Assembly: GCF_030407765.1 (NCBI RefSeq)
Contig: NZ_JASDCU010000010.1
Span: 1 to 64,000 of the forward strand
From: Microbacterium sp. APC 3901
GTDB lineage: Bacteria; Actinomycetota; Actinomycetes; Actinomycetales; Microbacteriaceae
DNA: 64,000 nucleotides
Reading direction: 5' to 3'
Of this stretch, positions 1 to 7,491 are shown piece after piece (the first letter of the stretch is position 1; each line of letters opens with the position of its first letter). The notes under the pieces were generated by a model that saw only the letters and a list, made by a program, of their open reading frames with translations, searched no databases and was not told the DNA's origin. The translations under genes and the position numbers were made by a program.

Positions 1-42
1 ACCCGACCCCACCCTGCCCGACCTGACCACAATGAGGTGACC

Positions 43-1545
43 ATGTTCGCTGAGGCGACCACGCTCCCCGCCATCGGCGGATTCGTACTCCTACCCATCC
101 TGGTGATCCTGCTCGTCGCCGTCCTGACGCGCCGCACCCTTCTCGCCCTGCTCTGCGGCACGGTCACGGGCGCCCTGCTGCTGAGCGGCTGGGGTGCCTT
201 CGACACGTGGACCGAGTACTTCGGCAAGGCCCTGGCGAACGAGACAGCCCAGTGGCTGCTGTTGATCATCGTGCTCTTCGGCATCCTGATCACCCTGTTC
301 GAGCGCTCGGGCATCGTCTCGGATTTCGCCCGCTGGACCGAGCGTTTCGTCACCTCGAGGCGCAAGTCCACGCTGCTGACGTTCCTGCTCTCCGTGGTGC
401 TGTTCGTCGACGACTATCTCAACGTGCTCGCGGTGGGCGCCTCGATGAAGTCCGTCACCGATCGATACCGGGTGCCCCGCACGCAGCTGGGAGCGATCAT
501 GAAGATGACGGCCGCGCCCATCGCCGTGATCGTGCCCTTCTCGACATGGGCGCTGTTCTTCTCGGGGCTCTTCGAGGCGCAGGGGGTCACGGTCGGCGGA
601 TCGGGATTCGGCGCATACCTGCAGGCGATCCCCTACGTCTTCTTCGGCTGGATCGCGATCGTGGTGGCCTTCCTGATGAGTGTCGGGTGGCTGCCGAAGT
701 TCGGCGTCCTCCGGCGTGACGCGGCCAGGGCGGAGCGCGACGGAGACGTGTTCCCGCTCGACACGACGCCGGCCGAGCGCGAGGCCGAGGGTGCGGCGCT
801 GCTGGCCGAGATCCGCTCGACCGACGCCGACGGCTCGACGGCGCAGCGCGTGTCCGCCGCTCTCGAGACCGCGACCGAGACCGCGACCGAGACGGGTGCC
901 GCCGGGAGTGAGGTCGTGTCCACGCGTCCTCAGGCGTGGCCGTTCCTGCTCGCGATGGTCACGCTCGTCGGCGTCACGATCGTGACCGACGCGAACGTCG
1001 TCACCGGCACGGCGGCCGCACTGGCCGTCACCGTCGTGATCACCCTGGCGCAGCGGCGTCTTCGACTCCGTGAGCTCCTCGACTCTGCTCTCGTGGGGAT
1101 CCAGAGCATGCTCTTCGTGGCGGTGCTGACCGTGCTCGCATTCATGGTGCAGGAGATGAACCTGACGCTCCAGCTGGCCGACTGGGTGATCGCCGTCACC
1201 GAGCCGGTGCTCACGCCCGCGCTCCTTCCGGCGATCGTGTTCGCCGTCTGCGGTGTCTACGCCTACGCCACGGGATCGTTCTGGGATCTCGCGGCCGTGA
1301 TCACTCCGGTGGTGCTGCCGCTGGCGATCGCGCTCGGCGCCGACCCCGTTCTCGCCGGGGCAGCAGTCTTCTCCGGTGCCGCGCTCGGCAGCACGACCTG
1401 CCTCTACGGCGACGGGATCATCCTCGCGTCGCGATCCATCGGCATCAAGCCGCACAACCTGATGCTGGCGATCCTGCCCTACGCGGGCATCGCGGCGGCG
1501 CTGTCGCTCGTGATGTACCTCATCGTCGGAGCGGTCGGGGTGTGA
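43..1545 (+). CDS. NhaC-family Na+/H+ antiporter-like transporter
   Basis: Integral membrane protein of about 500 residues with roughly a dozen hydrophobic segments, predicted to exchange Na+ (or a small organic ion) against H+ across the cytoplasmic membrane. The NhaC-type core is visible as an acidic/polar stretch in a membrane segment near residue 124 (VDDYLNVLAVGASMKS) followed by a conserved basic loop. A hydrophilic cytoplasmic insert at about residues 220-300 contains a short ATET repeat. The start is ATG at 43 because GAGG at 34-37 is well placed for it; an in-frame GTG lies at 37. It stands alone, convergent with mntR. Substrate is inferred from family resemblance only; other NhaC relatives carry malate/lactate or unknown ions. 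Confidence 0.8.
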   Translation: MFAEATTLPAIGGFVLLPILVILLVAVLTRRTLLALLCGTVTGALLLSGWGAFDTWTEYFGKALANETAQWLLLIIVLFGILITLFERSGIVSDFARWTERFVTSRRKSTLLTFLLSVVLFVDDYLNVLAVGASMKSVTDRYRVPRTQLGAIMKMTAAPIAVIVPFSTWALFFSGLFEAQGVTVGGSGFGAYLQAIPYVFFGWIAIVVAFLMSVGWLPKFGVLRRDAARAERDGDVFPLDTTPAEREAEGAALLAEIRSTDADGSTAQRVSAALETATETATETGAAGSEVVSTRPQAWPFLLAMVTLVGVTIVTDANVVTGTAAALAVTVVITLAQRRLRLRELLDSALVGIQSMLFVAVLTVLAFMVQEMNLTLQLADWVIAVTEPVLTPALLPAIVFAVCGVYAYATGSFWDLAAVITPVVLPLAIALGADPVLAGAAVFSGAALGSTTCLYGDGIILASRSIGIKPHNLMLAILPYAGIAAALSLVMYLIVGAVGV

Positions 1546-1566
1546 CCGCGAGGTCTCGTCCGGAGC

Positions 1567-2199
1567 TCAGGCGGTCAACCAGACGACGTCCGCCGCGCCG
1601 TCGGGCAGCGGGGTCTCGACGCCCCCGACCTCGATGCCCGATGCGGTGGTCGTGATCTGCGCGGTGACGGTGACCCCCGCGGCCTCGAGCGCACGAAGCA
1701 GCTCGGGGTCGCGGTCGTCGACCCGCAGCACGCGGCCGACGTGCCCCACCGGTGCATCGGCGAGAAGCACGAAGGCCTCACGCTCGACGACACCCGAGGC
1801 ATCGGGGATCGCGTCGCCGTGCGGATCGAAGCGCGGGCGTCCGAGCCGCTCGTCGATGCCTTCGAGAAGGCGATCGCTGATCGTGTGCTCGAGCACCTCT
1901 GCCTCGTCGTGCACCTCGTCCCAGCCGTAGTCGAACTCCTGCACGAGCCACGTCTCGATGAGCCGATGGCGTCGCACCATCGCGAGGGCGCGCTGCGTGC
2001 CGGCATCCGTCAGTCTCACTGCGCCGTAGGGCACGTGCGAGACGAGCCCGGCGGCGGCGAGCTTCTTGACCATCTCTGTCACCGACGACGGGGCGATTCC
2101 GAGCTTCGCCGCGAGCACCGAGGGGGTGATCGGCGCGTCCTGCCATTCGGTGTGCGCGTAGACGGTCTTCAGGTAGTCGTCAGCTGCGGGGGATGCCAC
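1567..2199 (-). CDS. mntR: Manganese-responsive DtxR-family repressor, MntR type
   Basis: Metal-dependent DNA-binding repressor of 210 residues. An N-terminal winged helix (about 8-65) is followed by a dimerisation and metal-binding helix bundle (about 70-125) and a C-terminal SH3-like domain (about 140-208). Putative ligands are Asp8, His78, Glu101, Glu104 and His105. Asp at the first site and Glu rather than Cys in the EVLEH motif match the manganese-selective MntR pattern rather than iron-selective DtxR/IdeR. The start is GTG at 2199, with a -10 element TAGGCT six bases upstream and no Shine-Dalgarno, so the mRNA is probably leaderless. Likely targets are the two boxes at mntH 4.5 kb away. 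The family call is firm; metal specificity is inferred. Confidence 0.85.
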   Translation of the reverse strand: MASPAADDYLKTVYAHTEWQDAPITPSVLAAKLGIAPSSVTEMVKKLAAAGLVSHVPYGAVRLTDAGTQRALAMVRRHRLIETWLVQEFDYGWDEVHDEAEVLEHTISDRLLEGIDERLGRPRFDPHGDAIPDASGVVEREAFVLLADAPVGHVGRVLRVDDRDPELLRALEAAGVTVTAQITTTASGIEVGGVETPLPDGAADVVWLTA

Positions 2200-2205
2200 G
2201 GGTCC

Positions 2206-2211
2206 AGCCTA
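2206..2211 (-). promoter_or_regulatory. -10 element of leaderless mntR promoter
   Basis: TAGGCT on the minus strand, separated by exactly 6 bases from the GTG start of mntR. This spacing puts the transcription start at the start codon. No ribosome binding site is visible. Confidence 0.55.
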
Positions 2212-2220
2212 GATCAGGGG

Positions 2221-2288
2221 TCGGCCGTGCTCAGAGTTCGGCCGTGCTCACGGATCGGCTGTGCTCGAGGATCGGCTGTGCTCACGGA
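2221..2288. repeat. Four-copy 17-bp tandem repeat
   Basis: Units start at 2221, 2238, 2255 and 2272 with consensus TCGGCYGTGCTCACGGA; a fifth degenerate unit begins at 2289. The array lies between mntR and the convergent 3' end of the neighbouring small gene, whose stop codon (2282-2284) sits inside unit four. Confidence 0.9.
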
Positions 2289-2584
2289 TTGGCTGCGTCG
2301 ACGAGGATGCCGAAAGCGACCTGCCCCGCGAAGAAGATGATGAGGAACCCGAGCAGTGCGGCGAAGAGCGAGAGGCGGCCGTCGAACCCTTCGATCTCGG
2401 CGATGCCGATCTTGCGCGCGCGGAAGGCCAGCACGAGGGTCGCGATACCCAGGGCGAGCTGCACCCAGGGGCCGCCGAAGGGCAGCGCGGTGGGGAAGGC
2501 GACGAGGAGCCCGCCGATCACGCCGGTCGCGATGCCGATCCAGGTGAGGATGCGGACGTTGCGGCGCGCGGTATCGGCAGACAT
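2282..2584 (-). CDS. Small membrane protein of unknown function
   Basis: A 100-residue protein I do not recognise by family. It has three hydrophobic stretches (about 11-30, 38-55 and 70-95) separated by a short basic/acidic loop (RARKIGIAEIEGFDGR), so it probably spans the cytoplasmic membrane three times. A TAGGCT -10 element lies six bases upstream of the ATG, suggesting a leaderless mRNA. Its last codons and stop fall in a 17-bp tandem repeat, so its C-terminus (DAANP) may vary between strains. It is transcribed toward mntR with the repeat between them; nothing in the context fixes a role. Confidence 0.7.
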   Translation of the reverse strand: MSADTARRNVRILTWIGIATGVIGGLLVAFPTALPFGGPWVQLALGIATLVLAFRARKIGIAEIEGFDGRLSLFAALLGFLIIFFAGQVAFGILVDAANP

Positions 2585-2590
2585 CCTTCG

Positions 2591-2596
2591 AGCCTA
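2591..2596 (-). promoter_or_regulatory. -10 element of leaderless small-membrane-protein gene
   Basis: Minus-strand TAGGCT ends 6 bases before the ATG at 2584. No Shine-Dalgarno sequence is present. Confidence 0.5.
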
Positions 2597-2652
2597 ACCG
2601 TCTGCGGCCACCGCGGTGCACGCTGTGAATCGTGTCAATCGGGTCGGATTCC

Positions 2653-2681
2653 TTGACTGGGGCGAGGTCTGCGGGTAGCTT
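2653..2681 (+). promoter_or_regulatory. Promoter of rhamnogalacturonan lyase gene
   Basis: TTGACT (2653-2658) and TAGCTT (2676-2681) are separated by 17 bases, a good housekeeping-type promoter. The predicted start of transcription leaves a leader of about 55 bases that contains the ribosome binding site AGAAGGA (2726-2732). Confidence 0.6.
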
Positions 2682-2741
2682 CGACCGGGCACGGGAAAAC
2701 GCTATCCGAGCGGGCTTCTGGCCCAGAGAAGGATTTCGACG

Positions 2742-5303
2742 ATGAACATCCGACACCAATCGTTCCGCGCCGTCGTGGCGGTGGCCGCCGCCGGCTGCCT
2801 CCTCGTGGGAGGAGCGCAGAGTGCGACCGCTGCGTCGCCCGCAGCGCCCGCGGCCGGTCGCCATGACTCCGGGCCGAAGGCGCCCCAGCTCGAGGCGCTC
2901 GACCGTGGTCTCGTCGCCGTCTCGACCGCCGAAGGGGTCTTCCTCAGCTGGAGACTGCTCGCCACCGAGGCGAGCGGCGCGACCGAGACCGGACTCGCGG
3001 GCCCCGACTTCGCCGTCTACCGCGACGGCACGAAGATCGCCACGGTCACCGACAGCACGAACCACGCGGATGCCGGCGGCACGGCCGCCTCGCAGTACTC
3101 CGTCGTGCCGGTGGTGAACGGCGTCGAGCTCACGGCATCCGCCTCGGCATCCGTCACCGCGTGGGCCGAGGGGCACCACGATCTTCCGCTGCAGAAGCCG
3201 GCCGACGGCGTGACGCCGAAGGGCGAGGCCTACACGTACTCGGCGAACGACGTATCGGTCGGCGATGTCGACGGTGACGGGCAATACGAGTACGTCGTGA
3301 AGTGGGATCCCTCGAACTCGAAGGACGTCTCGCAGCGCGGCTACACGGGCCCCGTCTACCTCGACACCTATGAGCTCGACGGCACACTGCTGAATCGCCT
3401 CGATCTCGGGGTGAACATCCGCGCCGGAGCGCACTACACGCAGTTCCTCGTCTACGACTTCGACGGCGACGGCCGCTCCGAGACGATGCTGAAGACCGCT
3501 CCGGGCACGAAGTCCGTGCAGTACGCCGCCGACGGCACCGTCGCGAGCGAGTCGTACATCACGCTTCCGAAGGACGACCGAAAGGCGGGGTACTCGAACG
3601 ACGACGACTACCGCCTCAGTGCCGCGGACTACGAGCAGCACCTCGTAGAGATGTTCCTCGGCTGGAGTGAGCGCGAGGAGGTCGTGTCAGGTCAGTGGCC
3701 GGCCACGCTCGAAGAGGCGTGGGGCATGCCCGTCACACACGAGTACCCGCTCTCGCAGGAGTCGGCGCAGGAGCTCGCCACCACCTTCATCGACGTGTAC
3801 GCGCCCAGTCGCAGCTCGCGCAACCTGCTGCGGGAGTTCGAGGGGTTCATCATCGACGGACCCGAGTACCTCACGGTGTTCGACAGCGCCACGGGCGAGG
3901 AGCTGCAGACCATCCCGTATCCGACCGAGCGCGGCGACGACGGCCTGCTGTGGGGCGACTACGCGATGTCGCGTATCGAACCGGGCAACCGTGTCGACCG
4001 CTTCCTCGCGGGCGTCGGCTACCTCGACGGTCAGCATCCCTCTGCCGTCTTCGCCCGTGGGTACTACACCCGAACGACCGTCACGGCCTTCGACTGGGAC
4101 GGCAAGCGTCTGAAAGCGCGGTGGGATGTCGACAGCGGTCATGCTCCGATGACCAACCCGTTCAACGACTCGCCGCACGGCAGGGACGGCACCGACCCGG
4201 AGTTCGGCACGATCACGACCCAGGGCGATCACTCGCTGAGCTTCGCCGATGTCGATGCCGACGGCAAGCAGGAGCTCGTCTACGGCGCTGCGACGATCGA
4301 CGACGACGGAAGCCTGCTGTACAGCTCGTTCGACGTACTGCCCGAGGGCAGTGCTGACCCCGGAGCCTCGGTGCGCCTGGGGCACGGAGATGCGATGCAC
4401 GTGACAGACATCGATCCGAGCCGCCCCGGGCTCGAGATCTGGACGGCTCACGAGGGCGGCACTTTTGCACCATACGGGTCGGTGATGCGTGACGCCGCCA
4501 CGGGCGAATCCCTGTTCGGCGCCTACTCCGGTCGTGACACGGGGCGGGCGATGATCGGCGACGTGCGTCCGGATGTGCCGGGCATCGAGGTGTGGTCGAG
4601 CATGCCCGGCGGCACCGAGGGCAGCGGCCTGCTAAGTGCTGCGGGCGAGATGCTGCAGGCGCAGACGCCCGGCACGAACATGTCGATCCGCTGGGCGGGC
4701 GACCTCACGACCCAGCTCGTCAACGGCAGCGGCGACCAGACGCCGACGATCGACGACTGGACCCGCGGCACGGTGCTCACCGCGACGGGCACGCTCAACA
4801 ACAACGGCACGAAGGGCAACCCCTCGCTCGTCGCCGATGTGCTGGGTGACTGGCGCGAGGAGCTGCTGGTGCGCACGGCGGACTCGAGCGCGCTGCGGTT
4901 CTTCACCACGACCGAGCCCACGGCGCACAAGCTCACGACCCTCATGCACGACGTGCAGTACCGCGTCGAGACCGCGCGTCAGCAGACGACCTACAACCAG
5001 CCGGCGTACACCTCGTTCTATCTCGCGAGTGATCTCGACTGGTCGCAGGTTCCGGTGCTGACCGCCCCGACGGAGCCGAAGGCACCGAAGTTCACGGACA
5101 AGCCGGGCACCTCTCGCGATGAGGTCAAGGTGCCGACGAACGTGAAGGGCGTCAGCTATTTCGTGAACGGCGAGAAGGTCGAGTCTCGGAACGGCAAGGT
5201 GCGGGTCACGGGCGAGGTGACCGTGGTGGCGGTGCCGGAGCCCGGTTACCGCATCGCCGACGGCGCGACCTCGCAGTGGACGGAGAACCTCCGCGCGCGC
5301 TGA
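2742..5303 (+). CDS. Secreted rhamnogalacturonan lyase (PL11-like)
   Basis: Predicted exported polysaccharide lyase of 853 residues that cleaves rhamnogalacturonan I of pectin by beta-elimination. A Sec signal peptide (about 1-31, cleaved after ATAA) is followed by a fibronectin-like N-terminal module and the PL11 beta-propeller. The propeller shows several calcium-binding DxDxDG-type loops (VDGDGQYEY, DFDGDGRSE, DVDADGKQE) and the family segment VNIRAGAHYTQF. A small C-terminal domain (about 775-853) is probably a beta-sandwich. ATG 2742 has AGAAGGA nine bases upstream and its own promoter. No cell-wall sorting motif is seen, so it is probably released. No pectin transporter or other CAZyme is adjacent. 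The family call is strong; exo versus endo mode cannot be told. Confidence 0.88.
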   Translation: MNIRHQSFRAVVAVAAAGCLLVGGAQSATAASPAAPAAGRHDSGPKAPQLEALDRGLVAVSTAEGVFLSWRLLATEASGATETGLAGPDFAVYRDGTKIATVTDSTNHADAGGTAASQYSVVPVVNGVELTASASASVTAWAEGHHDLPLQKPADGVTPKGEAYTYSANDVSVGDVDGDGQYEYVVKWDPSNSKDVSQRGYTGPVYLDTYELDGTLLNRLDLGVNIRAGAHYTQFLVYDFDGDGRSETMLKTAPGTKSVQYAADGTVASESYITLPKDDRKAGYSNDDDYRLSAADYEQHLVEMFLGWSEREEVVSGQWPATLEEAWGMPVTHEYPLSQESAQELATTFIDVYAPSRSSRNLLREFEGFIIDGPEYLTVFDSATGEELQTIPYPTERGDDGLLWGDYAMSRIEPGNRVDRFLAGVGYLDGQHPSAVFARGYYTRTTVTAFDWDGKRLKARWDVDSGHAPMTNPFNDSPHGRDGTDPEFGTITTQGDHSLSFADVDADGKQELVYGAATIDDDGSLLYSSFDVLPEGSADPGASVRLGHGDAMHVTDIDPSRPGLEIWTAHEGGTFAPYGSVMRDAATGESLFGAYSGRDTGRAMIGDVRPDVPGIEVWSSMPGGTEGSGLLSAAGEMLQAQTPGTNMSIRWAGDLTTQLVNGSGDQTPTIDDWTRGTVLTATGTLNNNGTKGNPSLVADVLGDWREELLVRTADSSALRFFTTTEPTAHKLTTLMHDVQYRVETARQQTTYNQPAYTSFYLASDLDWSQVPVLTAPTEPKAPKFTDKPGTSRDEVKVPTNVKGVSYFVNGEKVESRNGKVRVTGEVTVVAVPEPGYRIADGATSQWTENLRAR

Positions 5304-5334
5304 GCATCGCGCCGAGCGCCGCGGTGACAGGACG

Positions 5335-5373
5335 CCGCCCCGAGTCGACTCTTCCCGTGCCGGCTCGGGGCGG
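5335..5373. terminator. Terminator between convergent lyase and mntH genes
   Basis: A 10-bp perfect stem (CCGCCCCGAG at 5335-5344 with CTCGGGGCGG at 5364-5373) and a 19-base loop lie in the 112-base gap. A T-rich stretch follows on the plus strand. It can serve both genes. Confidence 0.6.
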
Positions 5374-5415
5374 TTCTGTGCGTTCTAACGTGTGTCTGCC
5401 CGAGGGGCTGCGATG

Positions 5416-6705
5416 TCAGGCTCCGGTCAGCACCAGCCAGAGCAGGGCGCCGTTGAGGGCGATGAGCAGCACGGAGGCGATGATGCCGGCGGCCGTCGTC
5501 CACGCGCGGTTCGCCCAGATGCCGAGCGTGCGGCGCTGAGCCGTGAGTGCGATGAGCGGGATCAGGGCGAAGGGGATGCCGAACGAGAGCACGACCTGGC
5601 TCAGCACGAGGGCGAGCGTCGGATCGAAGCCGATGCCGAGGATCACGAGAGCGGGGATCAGAGTCACGAGCCGACGTGCGAGCAGCGGGATGCGCACGTG
5701 CAGCAGGCCGTGCATGATCTCGGCTCCCGCGTAGGCGCCCACCGACGTCGAGGCGAGACCGGAGGCCAGGAGCCCGACCGCGAAGAACGTCGCGACGACA
5801 GGGCCGAGTCCGGCGGCCAGCGCGGTGTGCGCGCCTTCGAGCGAGTCGGTGCCCTCGACGCCGGCGAGGTTCGCGGCGGCGAGCAGCAGGATGCCGAGGT
5901 TGACCGTTCCCGCGATCACCATGGCGATCGATACGTCCCAGCGGGTCGCGGTGAGCAGGAGGCGGATGCGCGAGGTCTCCGTGCGGACGGCCTCCGCCGG
6001 CGCATCGGCGGTCGTCGAGCCGAAGCGGTCTCGGGTGAGCGACGAGTGCGCGTAGATCGCGTGGGGCATGATCGTGGCCCCGAGGATGGACGCGGCGAGG
6101 AGCACGGATCCGGTGTCCTCGAAGCGGGGCATGAGGCCGCCGACGATGCTCGAGGCGTCGGGCGGGGCGACGAAGAGGCCCGCGATGAAGCCCACGGTGA
6201 TGATCACCATGAGCGCGATGATCACGAACTCGAAGGGGCGGGGCCCTCTGCGGCTCTGCACCGCCAGGAGGATCATCGACACCGCCCCGGTGATGATCCC
6301 GCCGAGCAGCAGCGGGATGTCGAACAGCAGGTAGAGCGCCACTGCGCCGCCGATGACCTCGGCCAGATCGGTCGCCATCGCGACGAGCTCGGCCTGCAGC
6401 CAGTACGCACGTCGAGCCCACGGGTTCTTCAGCCGCGTTCCCAGTACTTCGGGGAGGCTCTGCCCGGTGACGACTCCGAGCTTGGCCGACAGGTACTGGA
6501 TCAGCCAGGCCATGATGTTGCCGGCGACCACGACCCACACCAGCAGGTATCCGTACTGGGCGCCCGCGGTCATGTTGCTCGCGACGTTGCCCGGGTCGAG
6601 GTAGGCGACTCCGGCGACGAGCGCGGGTCCGAGAAGCCACAGGCTGCGGGGCGCGGTCGCTCGGGAGATCGGTGCGGCCTCCGCGAGCGCAAGATTTTTA
6701 GGCAT
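5416..6705 (-). CDS. mntH: NRAMP-family Mn2+/Fe2+ importer
   Basis: Proton-coupled divalent metal importer of the cytoplasmic membrane, 429 residues with about 11 membrane helices. The metal-binding motif DPGN is at 37-40 and the second signature MATDLAE at 110-116. A later unwound helix carries the ATIMPH motif expected to supply the methionine ligand. The start is ATG 6705, in the middle of a palindromic box. A TACGAT -10 lies six bases upstream and there is no Shine-Dalgarno, so the transcript is probably leaderless. Two MntR-like boxes cover start codon and promoter, so the gene should be repressed when manganese is plentiful, with the MntR encoded nearby as the obvious candidate. Confidence 0.92.
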   Translation of the reverse strand: MPKNLALAEAAPISRATAPRSLWLLGPALVAGVAYLDPGNVASNMTAGAQYGYLLVWVVVAGNIMAWLIQYLSAKLGVVTGQSLPEVLGTRLKNPWARRAYWLQAELVAMATDLAEVIGGAVALYLLFDIPLLLGGIITGAVSMILLAVQSRRGPRPFEFVIIALMVIITVGFIAGLFVAPPDASSIVGGLMPRFEDTGSVLLAASILGATIMPHAIYAHSSLTRDRFGSTTADAPAEAVRTETSRIRLLLTATRWDVSIAMVIAGTVNLGILLLAAANLAGVEGTDSLEGAHTALAAGLGPVVATFFAVGLLASGLASTSVGAYAGAEIMHGLLHVRIPLLARRLVTLIPALVILGIGFDPTLALVLSQVVLSFGIPFALIPLIALTAQRRTLGIWANRAWTTAAGIIASVLLIALNGALLWLVLTGA

Positions 6706-6712
6706 GCCGAAA
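6697..6712. promoter_or_regulatory. MntR-like operator 1 over the mntH start codon
   Basis: TTTAGGCATGCCGAAA is an imperfect palindrome with the TTTAGG/CCTAAA-type arms expected of actinobacterial MntR/DtxR-class operators. It covers the mntH ATG and the predicted transcription start. Confidence 0.7.
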
Positions 6713-6717
6713 TCGTA
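6712..6717 (-). promoter_or_regulatory. -10 element of leaderless mntH promoter
   Basis: TACGAT on the minus strand ends six bases before the mntH ATG. It lies between the two operator boxes. Confidence 0.6.
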
Positions 6718-6724
6718 GCCGATT

Positions 6725-6740
6725 TTTCGGCGTACCTAAA
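6725..6740. promoter_or_regulatory. MntR-like operator 2 over the mntH -35 region
   Basis: TTTCGGCGTACCTAAA is a second copy of the box, and boxes 1 and 2 are also inverted relative to one another (14 of 16 positions match). It overlaps the expected -35 region of mntH. Confidence 0.65.
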
Positions 6741-6763
6741 TATGTGGGGAGGTGCGCGACGGA

Positions 6764-6769
6764 TAGCCT
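6764..6769 (+). promoter_or_regulatory. -10 element of leaderless trmH-family gene
   Basis: TAGCCT is followed by six bases and the ATG at 6776. Confidence 0.5.
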
Positions 6770-6775
6770 GGCGGA

Positions 6776-7435
6776 ATGGAAGAGCAGGCGCCCGCGGATG
6801 CGGCCGAGACAGGCGGATCGTCGACGCAGCCCGGCTACGGGGTAGGGCCCTGGCCCGGCGGCGAGGCGGAGTGGCCGGAGGGTGAGCAGTACGACCCGGA
6901 GCTGCTGTCCGTCGGCGACACGCGCAACGTGATCGACCGCTACCGCTACTGGCGGATGGACGCGATCGTCGCCGACCTCGACACCCGCCGGCATCCGTTC
7001 CATGTGGCCATCGAGAACTGGCAGCACGACATGAACATCGGATCGATCGTGCGCAGCGCGAACGCGTTCCTCGCCGACACCGTGCACATCATCGGGCGAC
7101 GCCGGTGGAACAAGCGGGGTGCGATGGTCACCGACCGCTATCAGCACGTCGTGCACCACGAAGACGTCGAGACCTTCACCGCCTGGGCGCAGGCAGAGGG
7201 GCTGCCGATCATCGCGGTCGACAATGTCGAGGGCGCGGTGCCGGTCGACCGTGCCGACCTGCCGCAGAGCTGCGTGCTGCTGTTCGGTCAGGAAGGGCCG
7301 GGCCTGTCGGATGCCGCGCTCGCCGCAGCATCCGCCCACATCGAGATCACGCAGTACGGCTCGACGCGATCTATCAACGCCAGCGCGGCGGCCGCCGTGA
7401 TCATGTACGAGTGGTGCCGGAGACACGCCGGCTGA
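6776..7435 (+). CDS. SpoU/TrmH-family RNA 2'-O-methyltransferase
   Basis: SAM-dependent RNA ribose methyltransferase with the SPOUT trefoil-knot fold, 219 residues. The three SpoU motifs are visible: NIGSIVRSANA (motif 1), LLFGQEGPGLS (motif 2) and QYGSTRSINASAA (motif 3, SAM pocket in the knot). The first 45 residues are acidic and probably disordered. It lacks the extra RNA-binding L30e-like N-terminal domain of the 23S Gm2251 enzymes, so the target (tRNA or rRNA) is not settled. It is divergent from mntH across 70 bases and is probably expressed as a leaderless mRNA. The family is secure, the substrate unknown. Confidence 0.85.
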   Translation: MEEQAPADAAETGGSSTQPGYGVGPWPGGEAEWPEGEQYDPELLSVGDTRNVIDRYRYWRMDAIVADLDTRRHPFHVAIENWQHDMNIGSIVRSANAFLADTVHIIGRRRWNKRGAMVTDRYQHVVHHEDVETFTAWAQAEGLPIIAVDNVEGAVPVDRADLPQSCVLLFGQEGPGLSDAALAAASAHIEITQYGSTRSINASAAAAVIMYEWCRRHAG

Positions 7436-7491
7436 CACCCGCGCTCACCGGGGGAACGGGATCAGCCGATCCGCGCGGACACCATGAATCC

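Noticed and set aside
91..1455. Long antisense frame opposite the NhaC-type gene
   Set aside because: Its Arg/His/Asp-rich composition is typical of a shadow frame in high-GC DNA; the plus strand encodes a clear membrane transporter. The same reasoning removed similar long antisense frames across the window.
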